From Natronoglycomyces albus (GTDB lineage Bacteria; Actinomycetota; Actinomycetes; Mycobacteriales; Micromonosporaceae): 64,000 bases of DNA. Both the position numbers and the translations under genes were made by a program. Where the stretch lies: positions 806,001 to 870,000 of the forward strand of contig NZ_CP070496.1 of assembly GCF_016925535.1 (NCBI RefSeq). The letters run 5' to 3'. This document shows, piece after piece, positions 24,560-32,352 of this stretch (the first letter of the stretch is position 1; the number at the start of each line of letters is the position of its first letter). A model generated the notes under the pieces. The model had not been told where the DNA came from and searched no databases. It saw nothing but the letters and a program-made list of their open reading frames with translations.

Positions 24560-25582
24560 TCAGTAACGGAGCCGCCCCACATCTGCCGAGGTTGAATAAC
24601 CGCGGCTTTGCATGCTGAGCAATTCCCGTGTCAGGGCAGTGGCCGAGCTGTTGACACGGCCTTCGATCTGTCGGGTCAGCGTCTCCCACTGCCGGGTGAA
24701 GCCGGGCACCTTGTCCAAGGCCTCCCACACAAACCACAGCGACTCGTTCACTCGGGCCTTGGGCATCCACAGGTGCATGAGGTGATCGACCACTGGTTGC
24801 AGCATCCGCAGCGTTTCTTCGGGATTCCGGTTCGTGAACGGAGCCCGCTCCAACTCGGCCAGCAAAGTGGTCAAGAGCCAATCGTGGACAGCGACGTCTT
24901 CGGCCGCATGTGCCAACGCCAAGGAGTCGGGCTCATCAGTCACGAAGTACAGCAACCGGTCGGTGGGGCTGTCGAGCGTCAGCGACACCGGTGCGGCCTC
25001 GGGCGCGTAGCGTTTCGGGATCGCGATCCAGCGCAGCTTCGTGCGCGCCGTACGCAGAGGGGACTCCCGATCCAGCAACGAATGCGCCTGCACCTCGTGA
25101 AAGATGTGGGTGGCCAACGCCGTGGTGTCCAGATGCTTCGGTCCCTGCTGCGCGCGCAGCAAACCGCCAATGAGGCGCTGCGGGTCGCTTTGGGAAATAC
25201 TTTCGACCTTTCCAGGCTGGGAGAGATAGTACGACCACGGCATACGGCGGGCCTTGGTGCCGATTTTGATGGATCCGTACGTGCTTCCCTGCAACAGGTG
25301 TCCGCCGGTGATGGTGGCCCGCGAATTCATGGTGCCGATGACCCGCACCGAACCGTTGTGACCATTGGCCCGGCGTGCGTGCAAGTCCTCATTCTTAGGC
25401 GCGAGCGGAACCAAACAGTCAACCCCGGTCAACAACGTAGGCGAACAGGCGTGTTGGATCGGTCGCTTCCACTGCCGGGCGCGCTCTCCGGCTACCAGTG
25501 TCAACAGTTGTGAAGCTTGGTCGGTGGTGACTCCGTGCGAGTGATGTAGCAGTCCGCTGTGGATTTCACCGATGGTGATCAT
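24560..25582 (-). CDS. SCO2521-family-like protein
   Basis: A 340-residue cytoplasmic protein. Segments such as ITIGEIHSGLLHHS, ACSPTLLTGVDC, PWSYYLSQPG, VHDWLLTTLL and LMHLWMPKARV match, from memory, the SCO2521 family, the fourth member of the SCO2521-2524 set. It is on the opposite strand to the other three. Its ATG overlaps the stop of the VOC membrane gene by four bases (ATGA), so the two form an operon and may act together. Function unknown. Confidence 0.78.
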   Translation of the reverse strand: MITIGEIHSGLLHHSHGVTTDQASQLLTLVAGERARQWKRPIQHACSPTLLTGVDCLVPLAPKNEDLHARRANGHNGSVRVIGTMNSRATITGGHLLQGSTYGSIKIGTKARRMPWSYYLSQPGKVESISQSDPQRLIGGLLRAQQGPKHLDTTALATHIFHEVQAHSLLDRESPLRTARTKLRWIAIPKRYAPEAAPVSLTLDSPTDRLLYFVTDEPDSLALAHAAEDVAVHDWLLTTLLAELERAPFTNRNPEETLRMLQPVVDHLMHLWMPKARVNESLWFVWEALDKVPGFTRQWETLTRQIEGRVNSSATALTRELLSMQSRGYSTSADVGRLRY

Positions 25583-27147
25583 GGAGAGTCCTGTCGTTCG
25601 GTGATGGCGAGTCCATGTCCGTCAGGGTCAGTAAAGGCGGCGGCCCGTAGCTGGAAGTTCTGTCCCTCCAACGCATCGGCGGGTTCGCCCGCGAAGTCGA
25701 CCCCATTGGTGCGCATGGTGCGGTAGGTAGATTCCAAGTCGCCGACCTCGAAGGTCAAGTGCATGATTCCCTGCGCTTCATCGGGAGCATCGTCGCGCTG
25801 CCACAGCAGGATGCGACCGAATCCGGCTTCCAACAGGGCAGCCTCGTCAGTGCGGTCGACGACGATGAGACGCAGGTTCTGGGTATAGAACTCCACGGAG
25901 CGGTCAAGGTTGGCCACCACGAGAGTGGCGGCGACGTCGCGCACGTCAGTCAACGACAGGCCCGAGGCCACCGGGCCGTTGACAGAATCGGCGCTGGCGC
26001 TGGTGACCTCGGCAGTGGCGTTGTCTGCCGGTGGATTGGCCGACGGGCTGTCGCTGGGCGCGGCCGCGTCGTGGCGTGGGCCCGAACCAGCAGCCGGCCC
26101 GAGCTCGATGGGTTCTGAGGCCGCCGGGGAACCTGATTCGGAGTGCTGGCTTGCCACGAGGTGCGAAGCCGCGGTCTTCTGCTCCTCGGAGGCCGGTTCG
26201 GGAGCGTTTTCCGGTCCGACCGGCTCGTTCGGATCCGGCTTCGGTAGATTCTCGGCCGTGGAATCGGCCAGGTCATCGGCCGCGTCAGCCTTGGCGAGAG
26301 TGTCCTTGGCGTCGGCCTTGGTAGCCTCGGACGCCGCCGGAGGCGCGTTTTCCGGCCCCACTTCGGCGGCCGGGTCGGGTTTGGGCAGGGGAGCGTCCGC
26401 GACCGTAGCCTCCGAATCGTCGGTGACGGCGGGAAGGACCGCGGTGTCGGCGGTGACTTTGGATTGCACTGCCGTAGTCGTCTCAGATTCGCTGGCGGCG
26501 CTGTTGAAAGCCTGGTCGAGGTCGTCCATCGAGTTCACTTCGGTCTTATCGACCGGTGGGGCCTGTCGAGGCGTTGGGTCGTCTTCGAAGATGAGGTCCT
26601 CGAGCCGATGTTGCGCGATTGGCGGGTGCCGGAGGGGCTCGGGAAAGTGCCGCTGGGAGAACTCGGCGGTCACAAAACCCACTGAGATGGCCAGGAATGT
26701 GAAGGAGATTAGCGCGATGTTAAGGCTTCCGGCTCCGAACGCCATGGCGCCGGTGTACCCGGCGAGGATGAGAAACGCGATCGCCCCGATGGCGTAGGAG
26801 GTCTTCCAACGCGCGCGCCGGTCGGCGTTGAGGACGGTGCCGATGGCCTCCCCACCAGCGGCATGCTGGCGATCATAGAGGACTTCCTTCTCTTCACCGT
26901 GCATCGCCCAATAGGTGAGGTTGCGCTGATACTGCAGCGACTTTTGTTGCGCGTCGGTCAGCGGGGGCAGTTTGCCGCCCTTGGTAGCGGTCGCACCCTT
27001 GGGCGCCGGACCCTTTTGTTGCGGCACCTTGCGTGCCGGAGCCTTGCGAGCCGGGGCCTTGGCCCGCTGGGCCGGTGGCTTCCGTGCACCGCCACCCCGC
27101 GCGGGCTTTGGTGCCTGTCGCGGCGGTTGCCGTGGGGGCTGGCGCAT
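25579..27147 (-). CDS. membrane-anchored protein with C-terminal VOC (glyoxalase-like) domain
   Basis: A 522-residue protein of unusual layout: a basic Lys/Arg/Pro/Ala-rich N-terminus (1-60), a segment of about 60 residues, two membrane helices (about 118-165), a long acidic disordered stretch (about 190-395) and a C-terminal VOC domain (about 400-522; VRDVAATLVVANLDRSVEFY, MHLTFEVGDLES, AFTDPDGHGLAI). The acidic stretch repeats a unit around LPKPDP-x-VGPENAP twice. The single VOC module is half of a usual enzyme, so it may dimerise or only bind ligand. It is coupled to the SCO2521-like gene. GGTGG lies upstream of the ATG. Confidence 0.8.
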   Translation of the reverse strand: MRQPPRQPPRQAPKPARGGGARKPPAQRAKAPARKAPARKVPQQKGPAPKGATATKGGKLPPLTDAQQKSLQYQRNLTYWAMHGEEKEVLYDRQHAAGGEAIGTVLNADRRARWKTSYAIGAIAFLILAGYTGAMAFGAGSLNIALISFTFLAISVGFVTAEFSQRHFPEPLRHPPIAQHRLEDLIFEDDPTPRQAPPVDKTEVNSMDDLDQAFNSAASESETTTAVQSKVTADTAVLPAVTDDSEATVADAPLPKPDPAAEVGPENAPPAASEATKADAKDTLAKADAADDLADSTAENLPKPDPNEPVGPENAPEPASEEQKTAASHLVASQHSESGSPAASEPIELGPAAGSGPRHDAAAPSDSPSANPPADNATAEVTSASADSVNGPVASGLSLTDVRDVAATLVVANLDRSVEFYTQNLRLIVVDRTDEAALLEAGFGRILLWQRDDAPDEAQGIMHLTFEVGDLESTYRTMRTNGVDFAGEPADALEGQNFQLRAAAFTDPDGHGLAITERQDSP

Positions 27148-27686
27148 AGTATTTAGCCACCTACTTCATGCGTGCTGGAGTCGGTTGTACGGGCGGGTTT
27201 TCGGTGTGCCTGGTCCCGACGCGAAGCCTGGGCGCTTTAGCGGTCGACATCGGCGACCGTCTTGGCCCGTGCCACGGGTTAGATGCCCAGGATTCAACGC
27301 CCGCACCATTGTTCTTCCGGCAGTTTCGGAGCAGAGGTCAATTCACGGCTGCTATCGCGCTGGCTTGCGCGTTGCCCCCGTTCGCCTCATACCACTGGTT
27401 CACGGGTGCCTGGCGAGAGCCCACCTGAATAATTCTCCCCCGAAATGGCGGGATGTCTGAAATGCTACGTGGACCTTGCCACAGACACAAGGTCGCAATC
27501 TGCACGTGCAGTAATCCGACACATTCCGCGTGCAGTAATCTGGTGTGTGTCCAGTTGCGGTCGTGGCCCTCAGTGCCCTCGCAGCCGGACTGTCTTTTCT
27601 CAATTCGAATCGCACGCGCGTCGGTGCTGACATCCGCAATTTTCTCCCTGAGTGTCCCATCGTCGTCGCGGTTAGGGGTGCAGCAC
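27148..27686. other. intergenic region upstream of ndk, right end of the accessory block
   Basis: No convincing gene in 539 bases. This is the right-hand border of the block that separates DUF4233 from ndk. It holds a pair of 12-bp direct repeats (listed separately). A plus-strand open frame leading into ndk has no conserved sequence before the ndk start. Confidence 0.45.
27505..27540. repeat. pair of 12-bp direct repeats upstream of ndk
   Basis: CGTGCAGTAATC occurs at 27505-27516 and 27529-27540, 24 bases apart start to start. The first copy is preceded by TGCA, so that TGCACGTGCA is a palindrome. They may be regulator sites for ndk, which starts 147 bases downstream. Confidence 0.45.
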
Positions 27687-28094
27687 ATGTCCGAGAATCA
27701 GCGGACACTGGTCCTCATCAAGCCGGACGCTGTTGAGCGTGGCCTGGTGGGAGACATTATCGCTCGTCTGGAGCGCAAGGGCCTGAAGATCACCGCCCTG
27801 CAAATGCGCACTATGGACAGTGAATTGGCGGAGGCTCACTACGAGGAACACCTCAACAAGCCATTCTTCCCGGGGCTGAAGGAATTCATGACCTCTAAGC
27901 CACTGGTGAGCCTGATAGTCGAAGGCGATCAAGCGATTTCGGTAGTGCGACTTCTCGCCGGAGCCACCGATGCTCGCAAGGCGGAGCCAGGCACCATTCG
28001 TGGAGACTTCGGGCTGTCCAACCAGCTCAACCTTATCCACGCTTCGGACTCCGAAGAGTCGGCAAAGCGCGAAATTGACCTGTGGTTCTCCTAA
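27687..28094 (+). CDS. ndk: nucleoside diphosphate kinase
   Basis: A 135-residue enzyme that transfers the gamma-phosphate between nucleoside triphosphates and diphosphates through a phospho-histidine. [17 protein letters not shown] opens the fold, and the active-site motif NLIHASDS carries the catalytic His near residue 117. The length is that of the family. The ATG at 27687 has AGGGG about 8 bases upstream. In most actinobacteria it directly follows folC-DUF4233; here it stands 14.5 kb away. A 19-bp hairpin ends the transcript. Confidence 0.96.
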   Translation: MSENQRTLVLIKPDAVERGLVGDIIARLERKGLKITALQMRTMDSELAEAHYEEHLNKPFFPGLKEFMTSKPLVSLIVEGDQAISVVRLLAGATDARKAEPGTIRGDFGLSNQLNLIHASDSEESAKREIDLWFS

Positions 28095-28185
28095 ACCAAA
28101 CCCGGATAACTCAGGTCGGGCAGCCCGGCGGTGACCTCATAGCGATCCGGTCTTGGGACATTGCCGCTTAAGACGACCAAATGCG

Positions 28186-28228
28186 AAGAGGTGGGGCGAG
28201 AAGCACAATGCTTCTCGCCCCACCTCTT
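28186..28228. terminator. bidirectional terminator between ndk and a small membrane gene
   Basis: A perfect 19-bp stem pairs 28186-28204 (beginning AAGAGGTGGGGC) with 28210-28228 around the loop ACAAT. It lies between two convergent genes and can serve both. Confidence 0.85.
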
Positions 28229-28292
28229 GAGCTACCTAGGCGAACCACCACAGATCAGTCGCCCTAGCGCTATGTGTGCGCAGACGGCTAGA

Positions 28293-28532
28293 TCAGTCGC
28301 GGCGGTTGCGGCCAGACGGCGGCGGCGTAATCCCGTGTCCGGGATTGGCTCCCGGCCCAAAGGTGACGCCGGTGCCCGGGTCAATTTCAGATCCGGGATA
28401 GGTAGGTGGGACTGGTGGAGATTCGTGCGCCGGACGCTGTGAATGATGGCGGCTACGGGTCACAAGGAGCGTGATCATTCCCGCGATAGCCGCAGCGATC
28501 ACGATTCCGACGATCAGGACTGCTGAGATCAT
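28293..28532 (-). CDS. small single-pass membrane protein
   Basis: A 79-residue protein: one N-terminal hydrophobic helix (about 3-25, AVLIVGIVIAAAIAGMITLL), a short basic stop-transfer stretch (RSRHH), then a Pro/Gly-rich soluble tail containing PGTGVTFGPGANPGHG. AAGGGA precedes the ATG. The topology suggests a signal-anchor with the tail in the cytoplasm. No family was recognised, and neighbours give no clue. Confidence 0.65.
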   Translation of the reverse strand: MISAVLIVGIVIAAAIAGMITLLVTRSRHHSQRPAHESPPVPPTYPGSEIDPGTGVTFGPGANPGHGITPPPSGRNRRD

Positions 28533-28889
28533 GTCGTTTTGTCCCTTCCCGAGAGGATCAGCCAGGAGCTGACTTCAGCTGCCCTCCCATGGCGTCCTCA
28601 TAGCCTGTCGGCGCGGTCGCCAACGTGGCTACCCGCCTGCCGGGCAGGGCAACACCGGGAAAGCCTCCACAAGGCGTTGCCGTGGTGGCAAGGTCCTAGT
28701 GCTTCCTGACATATATCAAGAGTATCGAATGAGCTACTGATAGTCACGCCCTGCGGGTCGATAAATCTTGATTTGTCAGGTTTGGGAAGAGTGTGGTCAC
28801 CCCTAAAAGAATCAAGCGCACGTTGCGACCACGTGGCTGGGGCCCATTGACTACCACTTAAGAGTGGTATCAAGACCCCGATGAGAACC
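28533..28889. other. intergenic region between small membrane gene and anthranilate synthase
   Basis: About 360 bases with no convincing gene. A small palindrome TACCACT-TAAG-AGTGGTA lies at 28852-28869. The promoter of the minus-strand small membrane gene should lie in the left part. Confidence 0.4.
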
Positions 28890-28921
28890 GATGCGACCCA
28901 AGGGCATCCTTGGGCCGCATC
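28890..28921 (-). terminator. terminator after the anthranilate synthase gene
   Basis: A 14-bp stem (28890-28903 with 28908-28921) closed by a 4-base loop, with one G-U pair in the minus-strand RNA, starts five bases after the stop codon of the minus-strand gene. Confidence 0.7.
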
Positions 28922-28926
28922 CACAG

Positions 28927-31083
28927 TTAGTCGCGACGAGTCAGCCTGAGGACGTTTCCGACCAGCCGTAGTCCCTGGGCCTGCTGGGCGGTGAGGATGG
29001 ACTCGGGATGGAACTGCACGGCGAACCACCGCAGATCCGGGTTCTCCATCGCCATGACCACGTCGTCGGTCACCGCGCTTACTTCGAACCCCTTCACAGC
29101 CTCGGGCTTGGCGTACAAGGAGTGATAGCGGGCCGCGGTCAACTGGGAGGGCAAGCCAGCAAAGATGCCGGAGGGTTCACCAGAGTCATCGAGGACGGTC
29201 ACGACCCCCGGCTTTCCGTGCATCGGCTCCTCCAGCAGCGTCAACTCGCCCCCGGCGTGCTCGACCATAGCTTGCAGTCCCATGCACACCCCGAAGGCGG
29301 GAAGTCCGCGCCGGGCGATCGCGTCCAACAGCGAGGCGGTGTCGAAGTCCGTGGGGCGGCCCGGGCCCGGTGAGAGCACCACCAAGTCAGGGCGCATCGT
29401 GTCCAGGGCACTGTGGTCGAAGCCGAATCGGAGAGTCGTCACCTCGCAGCCATGTTGCCTGAAGTAGTCGCCCAAGGTGTTGACGAACGAGTCCTCATGG
29501 TCAACCAGCAGCACTCGCCGTCCCTCGCCTTGCGGCCCACCGGCCACGTCAAGGGGGGAGTCGACCTCAGCCGCAGCTCCCCGGCCCCCGGCGGCCGTCT
29601 CCAGCAGAGCCCGAGCCTTCAAGTAGGTCTCTTGCTCTTCGGCATCGGGGTCGGAGTCATACAACAGCGTCGCCCCCGCCCGCACCGCCACGAGGCCATC
29701 GCGAATCTGCGCGGTACGCAAGGTCAAACCAGTATTCATCGAGCCATCCACGCCCACGAAACCGACCGCGCCGCCATACCAACGTCGAGGAGTGGTCTCA
29801 TGCCGCTCAATGAACCGCATCGCCCAGGTCTTGGGAGCCCCGGTGACCGTGACAGCCCACATGTGGGTCAAAAACGCGTCAATGGCGTCCATGCCATCAC
29901 GCAACTGCCCCTCAATGTGATCGACAGTGTGGATCAGGCGCGAATACATCTCGATCTGGCGGCGTCCCAACACCTTCACCGAGCCCGGTACGCACACGCG
30001 CGCCTTGTCGTTGCGGTCCACGTCCGTGCACATGGTCAACTCGGACTCTTCCTTCGCGGAGCCGATCAACTCGGCGATGCGGGTGGCGTCCTGCAACGAA
30101 TCGGCTCCGCGAGCGATCGTGCCCGCGATCGGGCACGTCTCCACCCGGCGACCCTGTACCCGCACAAACATCTCCGGGCTGGCCCCGACCAAATACTCGT
30201 CGTGCCCGAGGTTGAGAAAGAACTCATATGGGGCCGGATTGGCTTCCCGAAGGCGCTCATAGAAAGCCGCCGGAGAGTCGCATGTGGCGTACATTTCGTG
30301 GCCAGGCACGACCTCGAACAAGTTGCCCTGCTTAAACTCTTCCTTCGCGCGGCGAACCGTGTCCGCGTACTCGCCCAGCCGGGGACCCTCCGGCACCGAT
30401 TCCACCGGAGTGAAAACCACCGGCTCGGTCTCGCGGTCGATCCCCGCCGTGCTCTGGCCGGCTATCTCGAACTCGTAGCGGTATACCACCGCAGTTTCGC
30501 GCTTCCGGTCCACCACATAGACCTCATCGGCCAAATGCAGCACCAGATCGCGGTCCTTCGCCGCACGCGGCTTGGAATACTCGATGGGCTCAAACTGAAA
30601 CGCCAGGTCATACCCGAAAGCGCCATAGAAACCCAGGTACGGATCGTCGCAGGCCAGAGCGTCGCGCAGCGCCCGCACGGCCGAGAAGACCGTGGGTTGA
30701 CGGGAGCGATCCTCCTCGCTGATGGGGCCTTCGCCGGGGGCGATGTGAATACCGACCTCGTCGGCGTCACGACTCACCGTGCCCAGTGGATCCAAAGCAG
30801 TAGCCAATGGTTCCAGCAAGAGACGGCCGCGTTGGTTGAGCGCTCGAACGGTCACATCCCGGCCCGAAGCGCTCACCTCCAACGCCGGGTTGACGTATGC
30901 CAAGTGGAAACGCGAATAGCGGCCCGGGTACTCCATGCCGGAGGACAACACGCCTCCCCGGCGCGTCTCCACCTGCTCAATGACCGCCGACAGGTCGTCG
31001 TCGCAACCTTGCGCGGTACGGCGCACGGTCACGCCCGAAGGAGTAGACAAAACGGTAGCTTCAGATGCTTTGTGAGAATTCAC
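28927..31083 (-). CDS. trpE: fused anthranilate synthase, TrpE-TrpG type
   Basis: A 718-residue fusion that makes anthranilate from chorismate and glutamine. The chorismate-binding part (about 1-500) shows NPAPYEFFLNL, SPEMFVRVQGRRVETCPIAG, ELTMCTDVDRND and VTGAPK. After a linker, the glutamine amidotransferase (about 520-718) shows VDHEDSFV, LSPGPGRP, the nucleophile elbow GVCMGLQA and the His-Glu pair in QFHPESI. The GTG at 31083 (AAAGG about 10 bases upstream) is preferred: an in-frame ATG at 31158 lies inside the attenuator hairpin. A leader peptide with three Trp codons lies upstream, so expression should be controlled by attenuation. Similar TrpEG fusions occur in rhizobia and streptomycetes. 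Confidence 0.93.
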   Translation of the reverse strand: MNSHKASEATVLSTPSGVTVRRTAQGCDDDLSAVIEQVETRRGGVLSSGMEYPGRYSRFHLAYVNPALEVSASGRDVTVRALNQRGRLLLEPLATALDPLGTVSRDADEVGIHIAPGEGPISEEDRSRQPTVFSAVRALRDALACDDPYLGFYGAFGYDLAFQFEPIEYSKPRAAKDRDLVLHLADEVYVVDRKRETAVVYRYEFEIAGQSTAGIDRETEPVVFTPVESVPEGPRLGEYADTVRRAKEEFKQGNLFEVVPGHEMYATCDSPAAFYERLREANPAPYEFFLNLGHDEYLVGASPEMFVRVQGRRVETCPIAGTIARGADSLQDATRIAELIGSAKEESELTMCTDVDRNDKARVCVPGSVKVLGRRQIEMYSRLIHTVDHIEGQLRDGMDAIDAFLTHMWAVTVTGAPKTWAMRFIERHETTPRRWYGGAVGFVGVDGSMNTGLTLRTAQIRDGLVAVRAGATLLYDSDPDAEEQETYLKARALLETAAGGRGAAAEVDSPLDVAGGPQGEGRRVLLVDHEDSFVNTLGDYFRQHGCEVTTLRFGFDHSALDTMRPDLVVLSPGPGRPTDFDTASLLDAIARRGLPAFGVCMGLQAMVEHAGGELTLLEEPMHGKPGVVTVLDDSGEPSGIFAGLPSQLTAARYHSLYAKPEAVKGFEVSAVTDDVVMAMENPDLRWFAVQFHPESILTAQQAQGLRLVGNVLRLTRRD

Positions 31084-31147
31084 GACAATGAGGCCTTTAC
31101 TGTTCGATGTGGCTAGAGTGCCCTGACCAGCCGCCTCACATACACGA

Positions 31148-31171
31148 AACGACCGCACCAGGGCGGTCGTT
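31148..31171 (-). terminator. trp attenuator hairpin
   Basis: On the minus strand AACGACCGC and GCGGTCGTT form a 9-bp stem with a 6-base loop, between the Trp leader peptide (ending at 31208) and the trpE start. Its place after a tandem-Trp leader is that of a transcription attenuator. Confidence 0.7.
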
Positions 31172-31207
31172 GCTGTAGAGATTACACACGCGTCAGCAGC
31201 GCCGCCG

Positions 31208-31246
31208 TTAGCGACGCCACCACCAAGAGTGTGTAAGAGAAGTCAT
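31208..31246 (-). CDS. trpL: trp operon leader peptide with three tandem Trp codons
   Basis: A 12-residue open frame reads MTSLTHSWWWRR and stops, with three consecutive TGG codons. It lies 124 bases upstream of the anthranilate synthase start on the same strand, and a terminator-like hairpin follows it. Ribosome stalling at the Trp codons when tryptophan is scarce would prevent the hairpin from ending transcription, as in Streptomyces and Corynebacterium trp leaders. A TACTAT box lies exactly 6 bases before the ATG, so the leader itself appears to be leaderless. Confidence 0.85.
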   Translation of the reverse strand: MTSLTHSWWWRR

Positions 31247-31252
31247 GGCTCG

Positions 31253-31258
31253 ATAGTA
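31253..31258 (-). promoter_or_regulatory. putative -10 box of the trp promoter
   Basis: On the minus strand TACTAT is followed by six bases (CGAGCC) and the ATG of the leader peptide. A clear -35 box is not seen. Confidence 0.55.
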
Positions 31259-31332
31259 CCCCTAGCCCGGCGGCGAGGCTCGCAGCGAGCCACCCGTGTC
31301 GCACATACCGGGACGGGCAGGCCCGAACCACA

Positions 31333-32352
31333 TCATGTGAAGTCGTAGCTTTCCAGCAATGTTTGCGCCTTCACCAGGTACGCCTCGGCCTGTTCGCGGA
31401 ACTGAAAGAAGTCGACTTCCAACGCCTCACTCGACAACATGATTCCTTGCGCCCACGCCCGCAGACGTAGAGGGTTGAGATCGGTCTCTTCGACACACGC
31501 CAGATCGGTTGTGGCTAGTTCAACCTCAGCTCGCATAGTGGCATCCACGTCCGCAGGACTCGGGTTGGAGCCAAGATGATCGGAATCCAGATCGAGCCAC
31601 AGGTCAATAGCGATATCGCGGGTGTGGCTGGGTTCAGTGACTCCGGTGAAGCCCGCGCTTTCCATACAGGTCACCCATGCAAAGTTCGCCTCTTTGACCT
31701 CGTCGTATTCGTCGACGAAGAACCCACCAGATGCCGAAGCTGCCGACTTTAGCGAGAGGAAGGATCTCAGGTCTTCCTCATAGAGCGCCTCATAGACCGC
31801 GCCCTCACAGCCGGTGAGGCGATACCTAATCTCGCTTGAGCCTTGGTCACCGCCGACGGTAAGCGTGTCATCGTGATCGTCGTCAAACGCGGACTCCCCC
31901 CAGAGCTGACGGTAATAGGCTTGAGATTCATCCACACTCAAGCGGTCAAAGTCGCTCATATTCGGGATGCCAGTCGCCGCAAAGGGACGTTGAATCATAT
32001 CGCCGTATCCAAGTTCACCTGCGTTAATCGGGTTGGGGCCCGCGAGAACGCCAAATTGCTTCCCGAGGATCTCGTCACGGTCGGTCGGCCAGGTTTGCTG
32101 GTCGGGGTGGACAGTGAACCCGTGCTGGTTCATGCACTCGACTTCTAGTCGCTGGCGGACGGTGGTGAGTTCGAATCTCAGGCGGATGTTTTCCACCCAG
32201 TTTGCGATGAAGTGCTCGGCTTCTTCATCAGTGACTGATATCTCGGTTGGACGTTCGGCCCATCGTTCGGGCTCGTCGCTCTCGCTTTGGCACCCAGTGG
32301 CCGCCAGCAGAGCGACGGTTGATATCGCGATAACTCGTGTGCGGGTCCTCAT
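31333..32352 (-). CDS. lipoprotein with repeated C-M-x-x-x-G motif
   Basis: A 339-residue protein with a lipoprotein signal peptide (basic MRTRTR, hydrophobic core, lipobox LAATGC with Cys21). The mature part is acidic and mostly helical and has the pattern C-M-x-x-x-G-F twice (ECMNQHGF, TCMESAGF). The neighbouring gene at 32352-32972 has the same pattern once (SCMDSKGH), so they are probably related. The ATG overlaps the stop of the upstream lipoprotein gene by one base (TGATG). It probably sits on the outer face of the membrane; function unknown. Confidence 0.82.
   Translation of the reverse strand: MRTRTRVIAISTVALLAATGCQSESDEPERWAERPTEISVTDEEAEHFIANWVENIRLRFELTTVRQRLEVECMNQHGFTVHPDQQTWPTDRDEILGKQFGVLAGPNPINAGELGYGDMIQRPFAATGIPNMSDFDRLSVDESQAYYRQLWGESAFDDDHDDTLTVGGDQGSSEIRYRLTGCEGAVYEALYEEDLRSFLSLKSAASASGGFFVDEYDEVKEANFAWVTCMESAGFTGVTEPSHTRDIAIDLWLDLDSDHLGSNPSPADVDATMRAEVELATTDLACVEETDLNPLRLRAWAQGIMLSSEALEVDFFQFREQAEAYLVKAQTLLESYDFT

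Noticed and set aside
29413-31116. 567-codon plus-strand open frame opposite the anthranilate synthase
   Set aside because: It mirrors a well-identified gene; its composition is that of the GC-rich antisense frame, and no family was seen.
31084-31158. Upstream ATG for the anthranilate synthase gene
   Set aside because: It lies in the attenuator hairpin, and the 25 extra residues have no family support.
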